From Polyangium fumosum (GTDB lineage Bacteria > Myxococcota_A > Polyangia > Polyangiales > Polyangiaceae): a stretch of DNA of 64,000 nucleotides. Positions 53,823 to 61,630 of this stretch are shown in pieces. The notes beneath the pieces were generated by a model. It was not told the origin of the DNA and searched no databases. It saw nothing but the letters and a program-made list of their open reading frames with translations. Where the stretch lies: assembly GCF_005144585.1 (NCBI RefSeq), contig NZ_SSMQ01000005.1:124001-188000 (forward strand). The letters are read 5' to 3'. The first letter of the stretch is position 1, and the number at the start of each line of letters is the position of its first letter. The translations under genes were made by a program, and so were the position numbers.

Positions 53823-54407
53823 ATGGTCCCTCTCCGCACGATCGCGCTCGACGAGACGCACCACGTAGAGGTCGGCGCCCTGCCGGAGGCCCTGGTCCCG
53901 GACGCCGCCGGCTTCGAGGCGCTCTGGGCGCTGCACCCCGATGCGTTTCACGAGATCAAGATGCACGGCCGCCTCGTGCGCACGCCGCGATGGCAACAGG
54001 CGTACGGCGCGGACTACCGCTACACGGGCAACACGAATCGCGCGCTGCCGCTCACGCCCGAGATGGAGGTCTGGCTCGGCTGGGCGCGCGAGACGTTCGA
54101 TCCGCGGCTGAACGGCCTGCTCTTCAACTGGTACGACGGCGCGGAGGGTCATTACATCGGAAAACACCGCGACAGCGACATCAACCGCATCGAGGGCTCG
54201 CCGATCGTCACGATCTCCTTCGGCGAGGAGCGGGTGTTTCGAATGCGGCCGTGGCGAGGAAAAGGGTTCGTGGACGTCCCCGCCGTTCCTGCGGGGGTCA
54301 TCGTGATCCCATGGGACACGAATCGAGCCTGGACCCACGAGGTCCCCGCGCCCAAGGGCGCGCGCGGGCGCCGGATTTCGATCACCCTCCGCGGGTTTTA
54401 CCGGTAA
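53823..54407 (+). CDS. AlkB-like Fe(II)/2-oxoglutarate dioxygenase
   Basis: A 194-residue enzyme of the DNA/RNA dealkylation family. Iron ligands are His115 and Asp117 (GKHRDSD) and His172 (WTHEVP). The 2-oxoglutarate anchor R-x5-R is Arg184 to Arg190 in RRISITLR. The substrate loop NWYDGAEGHYIGKH is typical of AlkB homologues that repair alkylated bases. It is divergent from the GST gene. An 18-base perfect palindrome follows its stop. Confidence 0.93.
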   Translation: MVPLRTIALDETHHVEVGALPEALVPDAAGFEALWALHPDAFHEIKMHGRLVRTPRWQQAYGADYRYTGNTNRALPLTPEMEVWLGWARETFDPRLNGLLFNWYDGAEGHYIGKHRDSDINRIEGSPIVTISFGEERVFRMRPWRGKGFVDVPAVPAGVIVIPWDTNRAWTHEVPAPKGARGRRISITLRGFYR

Positions 54408-54423
54408 AACCGCACGCCGCCGA

Positions 54424-54441
54424 GCCATGCCGCGGCATGGC
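54424..54441. repeat. Perfect 18-base palindrome after the AlkB-like gene
   Basis: GCCATGCCGCGGCATGGC, a perfect inverted repeat, lies 16 bases past the AlkB-like stop. There is no T tract, so it may be a protein site or a weak terminator. Confidence 0.5.
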
Positions 54442-54878
54442 GCTCCGCCTGGGCGGCCCATTCCAGTTCAGCCTCGGCTCACCCATTGCAACGCAAGTGC
54501 ACAGCAGCACGAATGCTCGCCATGCATAGGCTTGCCCAGTTTGCATGCTTGCTGGCCCAACCAACTGCGCATCCTCGGGCGTGTCCCTACGGGTCATCCC
54601 GACGCAGAAATCAATGCCACACGGGCGGGCTCGGGATGCAAAGAAATCCTTCCCGTCCTGGTCACGACGATCTCAGGGCGGACGAAACCCGCGGTCGCCC
54701 GGCCCCCGAGGCCATTCTGAACATGGCTGCCATCTCCCGATCGTGACGAGGCTCCAGCAGAAGCGAATCCATGTTTTCCGAGGGAAAAGCGCACGAGCAC
54801 GAGGGATTGCAAAACGACGGACGGGCCCTCCATTCGACCCTGCCGCGGGCGTCCTCCATGCAACACCTCGGAGGCCCC
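54442..54878. other. Non-coding stretch upstream of the B12-sensor operon
   Basis: I see no coding frame that I would defend in these ~437 bases. The frame of the next gene stays open upstream to 54771 but without protein-like content. No B12 riboswitch fold or clear -35/-10 pair is visible. The only structure is the palindrome just before it. Confidence 0.5.
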
Positions 54879-55556
54879 ATGGACCTCGACGATCTGTGTG
54901 CGCGTTTCGTAAAGGCTCAGCTCGCAGGCGATCGGCGTGAAGCTTTGCGCCTGGTGCTGGAAGAAGGCGTCGGGCGCGGCGCGCCGACCGCGGAGCTGTC
55001 CCTGCGGGTCCTCGAGGCTGCCCAACGCGAGATCGGGCTGCTCTGGCAGGACAACCGGATCAGCGTGGCCGACGAGCACCTCGCGACCGCGATCGCGCAG
55101 GTCGTCCTCACACACCTCTACCGCCTCTCGCCCGCCTCACCGCTCATCAGCAAGCGCGTCGTCTTCGGCTGCGTCGAGGGCGAACACCACGATTTCCCCG
55201 CGCGTCTCGCCGCCGACGCCCTCGACCTCGCGGGCTACGACGTGCGTTTCCTCGGCGCCGACGTCCCCACCGAATCGCTCGTGTCCATGATCCACAGAGA
55301 GCGCCCCGATCTCGTCGCGCTCTCGGTCACCATGAGCTTCAACCTCCGCTCGCTGCGCATGACCGTGGCGCGGCTCCGGTCCGCGTTCGGCGACGCGCTT
55401 CCCATCCTCGTCGGCGGCGCCGCGTGCAGCACGCTCGCCGATCCCGCGGGGGACCTCGGCGCCGACGCGTTCGCCCGCGACGCCCGCGAGCTCATCGAGG
55501 TCGCGGGCCGGCTGGTCGCCCACGTACGGCCCCAGGCCCTCGGAGGGACGCCATGA
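54879..55556 (+). CDS. B12-binding sensor with CarH-type photoreceptor motif
   Basis: A 225-residue cytoplasmic protein. The ATG at 54879 follows GGAGG with four bases between. Residues ~1-85 form the four-helix cap. W56-x9-E66-H67 is the motif that shields and ligates 5'-deoxyadenosylcobalamin in CarH/LitR photoreceptors. Residues ~90-215 form a B12-binding Rossmann domain with E102-x-H104, the lower-ligand His motif; the Gly that usually completes ExHxxG is Pro107. GADVP and VGGAA contact the B12 tail. There is no DNA-binding domain. The kinase start overlaps its stop (ATGA), so the protein probably feeds a light or B12 signal to that kinase. Confidence 0.9.
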   Translation: MDLDDLCARFVKAQLAGDRREALRLVLEEGVGRGAPTAELSLRVLEAAQREIGLLWQDNRISVADEHLATAIAQVVLTHLYRLSPASPLISKRVVFGCVEGEHHDFPARLAADALDLAGYDVRFLGADVPTESLVSMIHRERPDLVALSVTMSFNLRSLRMTVARLRSAFGDALPILVGGAACSTLADPAGDLGADAFARDARELIEVAGRLVAHVRPQALGGTP

Positions 55557-57145
55557 ACGAACGAGCGGATGCGCGTTGGCTCTCCGAAAGCCGCGAGCTC
55601 GCGCTCGCATGTGACGCGCACGGGATCATCCAGTGGGCCGACGTGCGCGCGCGAAACCTCCTCCGCGCGCACCCCGGCGCCGCGCTGACCACGCTCGCCG
55701 TGCCCGGCACCGAAGAAAAAACGCAAGCGCTGCTCTCGCGCGCGGTGGTGAGCGAAATCCGCGGCTGGGAGCTCTCGCTCGTCTGCCATGGAAAGCCCGC
55801 CACCGTGTCGTTCAGCGCGCGCCCGAACGGCGAGGGCGGCGTCGAGCTCTTCGGCTTCGTGTACCCGGAGGGCTACGGCGGCGCGATCGAACATCTCAGC
55901 CGCGCCCTCACCGAGATCGTGAACTTGAACCGCGAGATCGTGCGGCAACAACGCGAGATCGAACGGCAACGGACGGAGCTCACACGCACGCACCGCGAGC
56001 TCGACGAGTCGAACCGCGGCGTCGTCACGCTTCACGCCGAGATCGAAGAGAAGGCCGACGCACTCCGACGCACCTCCGAGGTCCGCAGCCGCGTCCTCGC
56101 CAACGTGAGCCACGAGTTCCGCACACCGCTGCACTCGATCCTCGGTCTGTCCCAGCTCCTGCTCGACGGCACGGACGGCCCGCTCAGCGAGGAGCAGCAG
56201 AAGCAGCTCCGCTTCATCCGCACCTCGGCCGAGGAACTCTCGCAGCTCGTCAATGACGTCCTCGATCTCTCCAAGGCCGAAGCGGGCAAGGTCACGCTGC
56301 GCGCGGACCTCTTCACGGCGTCCGACTTCTTCGCCGCGCTGCGCGGCATGCTCCGGCCTCTCCTGCCCTCGCACCCCGGCGTGGATCTCCTCTTCGAGCT
56401 GCCCGAGGGCGACATCACGCTCGAGACCGATCAGGGCAAGGTCGCTCAGATCCTCCGCAACCTCATCACGAACGCGCTCAAGTTCACCGAGCAGGGCCGT
56501 GTCGTGGCGAGCGCCGTGCGTCGCGGCGACGAGGTCGTCTTCCGCGTGCAGGACACGGGCATCGGGATCGCGGCCGCGCACTTCGATCGCATCTTCGAGG
56601 AGTTCGGGCAGATCGACGGACCCGTCCAGCGCAAGCACAAGGGCACGGGCCTCGGCCTCGCCCTGTCGCGGCGCCTGGGCGAGCTGCTCGGCGGGACGCT
56701 CGCGGTCGAGAGCGAGCTCGGCGAGGGCTCCACCTTCACGCTCACGATCCCCGCCACGCACCCCGAGGTCCGCGAGCTCGCGACGCTCGCCGCGCGCCCG
56801 CTCGATCCCTCCCGCTCGCCGGTGCTCATCGTCGAGGACGATCGCAAGACGATGTTCATCTACGAGAAGTTCCTCTCGCTCGCGGGCTTCCAGGTCGTGC
56901 CTGCGCGCACCGTCGACGACGCGCGCAAGCAACTCGGCACGTTCCGCCCTGCGGCGATCGTGCTCGACATCATGCTCGAAGGCGAAGCCACCTGGGATTT
57001 CCTGGCCGAGGTGAAGCAGAGCCCGGAGACGCGCGAGATCCCCGTGCTCGTCGCGTCACCAACAAAGAGCAACGCGCGCGCGCGCTCGGCGCCGACGAGT
57101 TCTGGCTCAAGCCCGCCGATCAGGATCACCTGCTCCGCAAGCTGA
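55553..57145 (+). CDS. Hybrid histidine kinase, 5' part of a frameshifted gene
   Basis: A 530-residue product as written. Residues ~1-110 form a PAS-like domain. A coiled coil (REIVRQQREIERQRTELTRT) leads to HisKA with His187 (NVSHEFRTPLHSILG). The HATPase follows with NLITNALKF, DTGIGIAAAHF and GTGLGLALSRRLG. A receiver domain begins at ~420 (VLIVEDDRKTM, phospho-acceptor in VLDIMLEGEATWDF). Within it, at 57053-57057, the frame turns into non-coding sequence (SPTKSNARARSAP) and stops. Adding one G after GCG restores VTNKEQRARALGADEFWLKPA and joins it to the next frame. It overlaps the B12-sensor stop. Confidence 0.85.
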   Translation: MNERADARWLSESRELALACDAHGIIQWADVRARNLLRAHPGAALTTLAVPGTEEKTQALLSRAVVSEIRGWELSLVCHGKPATVSFSARPNGEGGVELFGFVYPEGYGGAIEHLSRALTEIVNLNREIVRQQREIERQRTELTRTHRELDESNRGVVTLHAEIEEKADALRRTSEVRSRVLANVSHEFRTPLHSILGLSQLLLDGTDGPLSEEQQKQLRFIRTSAEELSQLVNDVLDLSKAEAGKVTLRADLFTASDFFAALRGMLRPLLPSHPGVDLLFELPEGDITLETDQGKVAQILRNLITNALKFTEQGRVVASAVRRGDEVVFRVQDTGIGIAAAHFDRIFEEFGQIDGPVQRKHKGTGLGLALSRRLGELLGGTLAVESELGEGSTFTLTIPATHPEVRELATLAARPLDPSRSPVLIVEDDRKTMFIYEKFLSLAGFQVVPARTVDDARKQLGTFRPAAIVLDIMLEGEATWDFLAEVKQSPETREIPVLVASPTKSNARARSAPTSSGSSPPIRITCSAS

Positions 57146-57150
57146 AGAGC

Positions 57151-57567
57151 GTGGCGCGGCCCGGCACGCCGACGCGGCTGCTCGTCATCGACGACGACGA
57201 GCGGGCGCGGTACCTCATGCGCAAGCTGCTCGAAAAGACGCCCTACGAGCTCATCGACGCGCGCACCGGGCCCGAGGGCGTGGAGCTCGCGCAGAAGCTC
57301 CGTCCCGAGGTCATCCTCCTCGACTTCCTGCTCAAGGACGTCACCGCGTTCGACGTCCTCGACGACCTCAAGGCCGATCCGCGCACGCGGGGCATCCCCG
57401 TGGTGATCGTCACGTCTCACGTGCTCGAGCCCTCCGAACGCGAGCGGCTCGTGGCCGAGACCGAAGCGATCCTCTCGAAGGACAGCCTCTCGCGCGAGAT
57501 CGCCATTCACCGCATTCGCGACGCCTTGCGGAAAGCAGGAGTGGGCACCTCATCGAGCACGGAGTGA
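57151..57567 (+). CDS. Receiver domain, 3' part of the frameshifted hybrid kinase
   Basis: A 138-residue CheY-like receiver (LLVIDDDERARYLMRKLL, phospho-acceptor Asp in ILLDFLLKD, switch Thr/Lys in IVTSH and ILSKDSL). The apparent GTG at 57151 has no good ribosome site. The same phase is coding from about 57055, where it supplies the C-terminal end of the previous receiver (WLKPADQDHLLRKLKSV). So this is the tail of a kinase-receiver-receiver protein of about 670 residues rather than an independent gene, unless the shift is real and internal initiation occurs. It overlaps the next gene's possible GTG. Confidence 0.75.
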   Translation: MARPGTPTRLLVIDDDERARYLMRKLLEKTPYELIDARTGPEGVELAQKLRPEVILLDFLLKDVTAFDVLDDLKADPRTRGIPVVIVTSHVLEPSERERLVAETEAILSKDSLSREIAIHRIRDALRKAGVGTSSSTE

Positions 57568-57575
57568 CGGGACGC

Positions 57576-59165
57576 ATGCAACGGAACAACGGCAAGGCGC
57601 GGGAGCATGGGGGCAAGGTCCTCAACGTCAACGACAACGACAACGAAGCCGCGCGTTATCTCGGCACGACGATGCTCCGCAGGGCCGGCCTCGACGTCGT
57701 CGAAGCGTCGTGCGGCATGGGCGCGCTCGAGATGGTCCACCGCGCTCCGCCCGACGTGGTGGTGCTCGACGTCAAGCTGCCCGACATCGACGGCTTCGAA
57801 GTCTGCCGGCGCATCAAGGCAAACCCACACACGGCGGGCGTCAAGGTCCTGCACACGTCGGCGACGTTCGTCTCGCTCGACAAGAAGGTGCAGGGGCTCG
57901 ACATCGGAGCCGACGGATATTTGACGCAGCCCTTCGAAGCCACCGAGCTCGTGGCCACCGTGCGCTCGCTCCTGCGGCTCGCGCAGGCCGAGCGTGAGCT
58001 CCGCGCGCGCGCCGATCATCTGGCCGAGGCGGACCGACGCAAGGACGAGTTCCTCGCCATGCTGGCGCACGAGCTCCGCAACCCGCTCGCGGCCATCACC
58101 GCGTCGCTGCCGCTGCTCGAACAACGCGACGCCATGAACAAGGGCGAGCGTCGCGCCCGTGAGGTGCTGCGCCGCCAGACCGTGCACCTCGCGCGGCTCG
58201 TCGACGATCTGCTCGACGTCTCGCGCGTCACGCAAGGCAAGATCGAGCTGCGGCTGGAGCTGGTGGATCTGAAGAGCTTGCTCGCGCGCGTGGTGCTCAC
58301 GACGCGCGAGCGCGGCACGAACGCGCGTGGCCAGACGGTCACGCTCGCGCTGCCGGACGTGCCCGTGCAGATCCGCGGCGACATCACGCGCCTCGAACAG
58401 ATCTTCACGAACCTGCTCGACAACGCGAGCAAGTACACCGACGCCGGCGGTCACATCCGCGTGAGCCTCGATCCGATCACGTCCGGCGGCGCCACGTTCG
58501 CACGCATCACGGTGCGCGACGACGGCGTCGGCATCGCGGCCGACGCGCTCCCCATGATCTTCGGCCTCTTCGCGCAGGCCAGCGTGACGCTCGCGCGCTC
58601 GCGCGGCGGCCTCGGGATCGGCCTCACGCTCGTGCGCACGCTCGTCGAGCTGCACAGCGGCGAGGTGGAGGCGCGCAGCGAGGGCATCGGGCATGGCGCC
58701 GAGTTCGAGGTGCGCTTGCCGTTGCTCGGGCTCGCCGAGGCGGGCGAGCGCGCGTCGCAACGAGGGACCACCGAGCTCCGCCGGCGGCGCGTCTGCATCG
58801 TGGAGGACAACGTCGACGCGCAGCAGGCGATCGGCGACCTCTGCGAGATGTGGGGCCACGAGGTCCACGCCGCATCGGATGGGATCGTGGGCGTCGGGAA
58901 AGTGCTCGACCTCCTGCCGGACGTGACGCTCATCGACATTGGCCTGCCGGGCATCGACGGGTTCGAGGTCGCGCGGCGGCTGCGCGCCGATCCGCGCGGA
59001 AAAGGCCTCTGGCTCGTGGCGCTGACGGGGTATGGCTCGCCCGAGCAACGCACCTCTGCGCTGGCGGCCGGGTTCGACGTGCACCTCGTCAAACCGGTCG
59101 AGGTGCACAAGCTGCAAGAGCTGCTCGACGCGGGGCCGCCGGCCCTGCGTGCCTCGCGGATCTGA
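57576..59165 (+). CDS. Receiver-histidine kinase-receiver hybrid protein
   Basis: A 529-residue signalling protein. The ATG at 57576 has GGAG 11 bases upstream; a GTG at 57564 overlapping the previous stop is an alternative. The first receiver has NDND in place of the usual DD acidic pair and keeps its phospho-acceptor (VVVLDVKLPDIDGFEV). A coiled linker precedes HisKA (MLAHELRNPLAAI). The HATPase shows NLLDNASKYT, DDGVGIAADALPMIF and GLGIGLTLVRTLVELH. A second receiver ends the protein (CIVEDNVDAQQ, LIDIGLPGIDGFEV, LTGYG). It completes a B12-sensor/kinase/kinase cluster with no DNA-binding output. Confidence 0.93.
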   Translation: MQRNNGKAREHGGKVLNVNDNDNEAARYLGTTMLRRAGLDVVEASCGMGALEMVHRAPPDVVVLDVKLPDIDGFEVCRRIKANPHTAGVKVLHTSATFVSLDKKVQGLDIGADGYLTQPFEATELVATVRSLLRLAQAERELRARADHLAEADRRKDEFLAMLAHELRNPLAAITASLPLLEQRDAMNKGERRAREVLRRQTVHLARLVDDLLDVSRVTQGKIELRLELVDLKSLLARVVLTTRERGTNARGQTVTLALPDVPVQIRGDITRLEQIFTNLLDNASKYTDAGGHIRVSLDPITSGGATFARITVRDDGVGIAADALPMIFGLFAQASVTLARSRGGLGIGLTLVRTLVELHSGEVEARSEGIGHGAEFEVRLPLLGLAEAGERASQRGTTELRRRRVCIVEDNVDAQQAIGDLCEMWGHEVHAASDGIVGVGKVLDLLPDVTLIDIGLPGIDGFEVARRLRADPRGKGLWLVALTGYGSPEQRTSALAAGFDVHLVKPVEVHKLQELLDAGPPALRASRI

Positions 59166-59173
59166 TTCGGCTG

Positions 59174-59226
59174 AAGGGCGGGCGTCGCTTTTGTGAGCCG
59201 TTCTGGTTTTCCGGGAGCCCGCCCTT
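59174..59226 (+). promoter_or_regulatory. Long-range inverted repeat before the 59240 gene
   Basis: AAGGGCGGGC (59174-59183) and its exact complement GCCCGCCCTT (59217-59226) bracket a 33-base loop that contains TTTTGTG and TTTTCC. It starts 8 bases after the kinase stop, and its right arm ends 13 bases before the next ATG, which has no Shine-Dalgarno sequence. It could terminate the kinase operon or act as a switch on the following start. Confidence 0.5.
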
Positions 59227-59239
59227 TAAGCTTGCCGGT

Positions 59240-59812
59240 ATGCTCTCGAAATTCTCCATTACGGGGCTCACCCTGCGAGGCCATCTCGACGCGTTCAAAG
59301 CGGTCGACGCTCCGCGCACCATCTATACGAGGTACGGACTCGGCCGCGTGGGACCGAACGGAGAGTTCGAGTTCCACGAGACGTGCCCTATCGACAAGCT
59401 CGTCCGGGCGGAGAACGAGCTGTGTGCGCTCATCGGTCCGCAGAAGGCCTTCGAGATGGGCGTCGCGGGCATGAAATACGCCGAGAGCCCGCCCGGCGTG
59501 ACCGACATCGTCACGGCGATGCAGATGTTCGACGCCGCATACCATATCAATCACCTGGAGAACGGCGTCCCCATGTTCGATCCGGAGACAGGTACGATGC
59601 GCGAAGGCATCGGTCATTACCGGTGCCTCTCCATCTCGCGGCACCGCGCCGTCATGGAAGTGGACGTGCCTTACCCCTGCGATTTCGATCGCGGACTCAT
59701 GCAATCCTGGGCGCGGCGGTTCGAGCGCACCGCGCTCGTCACGCACCTCGAGCCCTCGGTCTGCCGAAAAAACGGCGCCCCGCGATGTCGTTACGAGGTG
59801 AGCTGGAAATAA
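59240..59812 (+). CDS. Hypothetical protein, paralogue of 61014-61589
   Basis: A 190-residue soluble protein. It shares most of its sequence with the protein at 61014-61589 (ENGVPMFD, GTMREGIGHY, SRHRAVMEVD and the common RRFER...ALVTHLEPSVCRK...RCRYEVSWK end). The paired Cys at the end (SVCRKNGAPRCRYEV) resemble the C-terminus of 4-vinyl-reductase/activator (V4R) ligand-binding domains. That is a resemblance I cannot confirm. No ribosome site is visible; the start is taken from homology with the paralogue (MLS). An aldo/keto reductase gene separates the pair. Confidence 0.8.
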   Translation: MLSKFSITGLTLRGHLDAFKAVDAPRTIYTRYGLGRVGPNGEFEFHETCPIDKLVRAENELCALIGPQKAFEMGVAGMKYAESPPGVTDIVTAMQMFDAAYHINHLENGVPMFDPETGTMREGIGHYRCLSISRHRAVMEVDVPYPCDFDRGLMQSWARRFERTALVTHLEPSVCRKNGAPRCRYEVSWK

Positions 59813-59830
59813 AGCCGGGTGGCCGGTTTT
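59811..59830 (+). terminator. Probable intrinsic terminator
   Basis: AAAGCCGG and CCGGTTTT (59811-59818 and 59823-59830) form an eight-pair hairpin with one G-U pair and a GTGG loop, ending in a TTTT tract. It directly overlaps the stop of the 59240 gene. Confidence 0.5.
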
Positions 59831-59938
59831 GTGTGGCGCAGCCGAGGAGCAAGAAAACAGCCGCGACCATGGGGCCCCGAGGGATGGTGCGCATGCGGCG
59901 CGGGCGCTACCCTGCGGCGCGACAAGTAAGGAGTCCTC

Positions 59939-60922
59939 ATGCACACGCGTAAGCTCGGTCCTCTCACGGTCTCTGCCCTCGGCCTCGGCTGCATGGGCAT
60001 GAGCGATTTTTACGGCCCGCGCGACGAAGCCGAGTCGATTGCCACGATCCACCGCGCGCTCGATCTCGGCGTCAACCTGCTCGACACCGCGGACATGTAT
60101 GGGCCGTTCACGAATGAAGAGCTCGTCGGCCGCGCCATCGCGGGCCGGAGGGGCGAGGTCATCCTCGCGACGAAGTGCGGGATCGTGCGGGATCCGAACG
60201 ATCCGCGCGTGCGCGGCGTCAATGGCACGCCCACGTACATCCGAAATTCATGCGACGCGAGCCTCCGCCGCCTCGGCGTCGACGTGATCGATCTGTATCA
60301 GCTCCACCGCGTGGATCCGAAGACGCCCATCGAGGAGAGCGTGGGCGCGATGGCGGACCTCGTGAAGGCGGGCAAGGTGCGGGCGATCGGCCTCTCGGAG
60401 GCGAGCGCGGCGACGCTTCGGCGCGGGCACGCGGTGTATCCGCTTGCCTCGGTGCAGACGGAATACTCGCTCTGGACGCGGGATCCGGAGGACGACATCC
60501 TTTCCGTCTGTCGCGAGCTCGGCATTGGCTTCCTCGCCTACAGCCCCCTCGGCCGCGGCTTCCTCACGGGGCAAATCAAGCGCTTCGAGGACCTCGCGCC
60601 CGACGATTTCCGCCGCAGCTCGCCGCGCTTCCAGGGGGAGAACTTCCAAAAGAACCTCGACCTCGTGGCCAAGGTGGAGGCGATCGCCGCCGAGAAAAGC
60701 GTGAAAGCGTCGCAGCTCGCGCTCGCGTGGGTGCTCGCGCAGGGCGATTTCATCGTGCCCATTCCGGGCACGAAGCGCCGAAGCTACCTCGAAGAGAACA
60801 TCGCGGCCGAGGCCATCGCGCTCTCGGCGGACGATCTCGCGCGCCTCGACGCGGTCATGCCCCGCGGCGCTGCAGCCGGGGCGCGTTATGCGGAGGTGAG
60901 CATGCGTCTCTTGAATGCATGA
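59939..60922 (+). CDS. Aldo/keto reductase
   Basis: A 327-residue NADPH-dependent (alpha/beta)8-barrel reductase. AAGGAG lies 6 bases before the ATG. Catalytic residues are Asp in LLDTADMYG, Tyr in the same segment, Lys in ILATKCGI and His in DLYQLHRVD. The C-terminal cofactor site is seen as [20 protein letters not shown]. It is most like the YakC/perakine-reductase branch ([14 protein letters not shown]). It is flanked by two paralogous unknown proteins, although the hairpins on both sides suggest separate transcripts. Confidence 0.95.
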   Translation: MHTRKLGPLTVSALGLGCMGMSDFYGPRDEAESIATIHRALDLGVNLLDTADMYGPFTNEELVGRAIAGRRGEVILATKCGIVRDPNDPRVRGVNGTPTYIRNSCDASLRRLGVDVIDLYQLHRVDPKTPIEESVGAMADLVKAGKVRAIGLSEASAATLRRGHAVYPLASVQTEYSLWTRDPEDDILSVCRELGIGFLAYSPLGRGFLTGQIKRFEDLAPDDFRRSSPRFQGENFQKNLDLVAKVEAIAAEKSVKASQLALAWVLAQGDFIVPIPGTKRRSYLEENIAAEAIALSADDLARLDAVMPRGAAAGARYAEVSMRLLNA

Positions 60923-60929
60923 TCGACGC

Positions 60930-60965
60930 GGGTAGGCGCTCTCGCCCCGTGGCGGGAGCCTGCCC
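60930..60965 (+). terminator. Possible terminator-like hairpin
   Basis: A GC-rich, imperfect hairpin of about 15 pairs (GGGTAGGC to GCCTGCCC, with an inner GCTCTCGCC/GGCGGGAGC stem and a CCGT loop) follows the aldo/keto reductase stop by 8 bases. There is no T tract. Confidence 0.35.
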
Positions 60966-61013
60966 ACCTCCGCGCCCCCCTGGTGTTCCGTTGCCTGTCC
61001 GCTATCCTGCGGG

Positions 61014-61589
61014 ATGCTCTCGGAATTCGCGGCCACCGCCCCCATCATCGAAAGTTACTTCGGCGCATTCAAAGCAGTGCCTGACGCCCCGCGCGCCGTC
61101 TTCGCGAAATACGGGCTCGTCCGGGTGGGGCCGAGCGGCGAGATCGAGATCCTGCCGGCGAGCCCGCTCGACAAGCTCATTGCCGCACTGAACGAGCTGC
61201 TCACGCTCGTCGGCCCACAGAAAGCCTTCGAAATGGGCAGCCAAGTCGTCAACCACGCCTCCATTCCGCCCGGAGCGACCGACATCGCCACGGCGATGCA
61301 GATCTTCGACGCTGGATACCACCTCAATCACCTCGAAAACGGCGTGCCCATGTTCGACCCACAGACGGGCACGATGCGGGAGGGCATCGGCCATTACAAA
61401 TGCGCATCCGTCTCCCGGCACCGCGCCGTCATGGAGGTGGATTCCCCCTACAACTGCGATCTCGATCGCGGAATCATGCAGGCTTGGGCGCGACGATTCG
61501 AACGCTCTGCGCTCGTCACGCACCTCGAGCCCTCGGTTTGTCGAAAGCTTCGCGGGTCGCGTTGCCGTTACGAGGTGAGCTGGAAGTAG
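61014..61589 (+). CDS. Hypothetical protein, paralogue of 59240-59812
   Basis: A 191-residue soluble protein that is clearly homologous over its whole length to the protein at 59240-59812. The C-terminal half is nearly identical between them (NHLENGVPMFD, GTMREGIGHY, SRHRAVMEVD, CRYEVSWK), whereas the first 60 residues differ more. Cys in DCR/SVCRK and RCRY are kept. Its function is unknown; a V4R-like sensor is a possibility only. A tandem duplication around the aldo/keto reductase gene explains the layout. Confidence 0.82.
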   Translation: MLSEFAATAPIIESYFGAFKAVPDAPRAVFAKYGLVRVGPSGEIEILPASPLDKLIAALNELLTLVGPQKAFEMGSQVVNHASIPPGATDIATAMQIFDAGYHLNHLENGVPMFDPQTGTMREGIGHYKCASVSRHRAVMEVDSPYNCDLDRGIMQAWARRFERSALVTHLEPSVCRKLRGSRCRYEVSWK

Positions 61590-61630
61590 AGAGCGGCACG
61601 GAGTCCCGGAAACCAGAAAGGAGCTTGCCC

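Noticed and set aside
54442..54878. Cobalamin riboswitch before the B12-sensor gene
   Set aside because: I do not see the conserved B12-box sequence or its helices, and the downstream genes are signalling proteins, not cobalamin synthesis or uptake genes.
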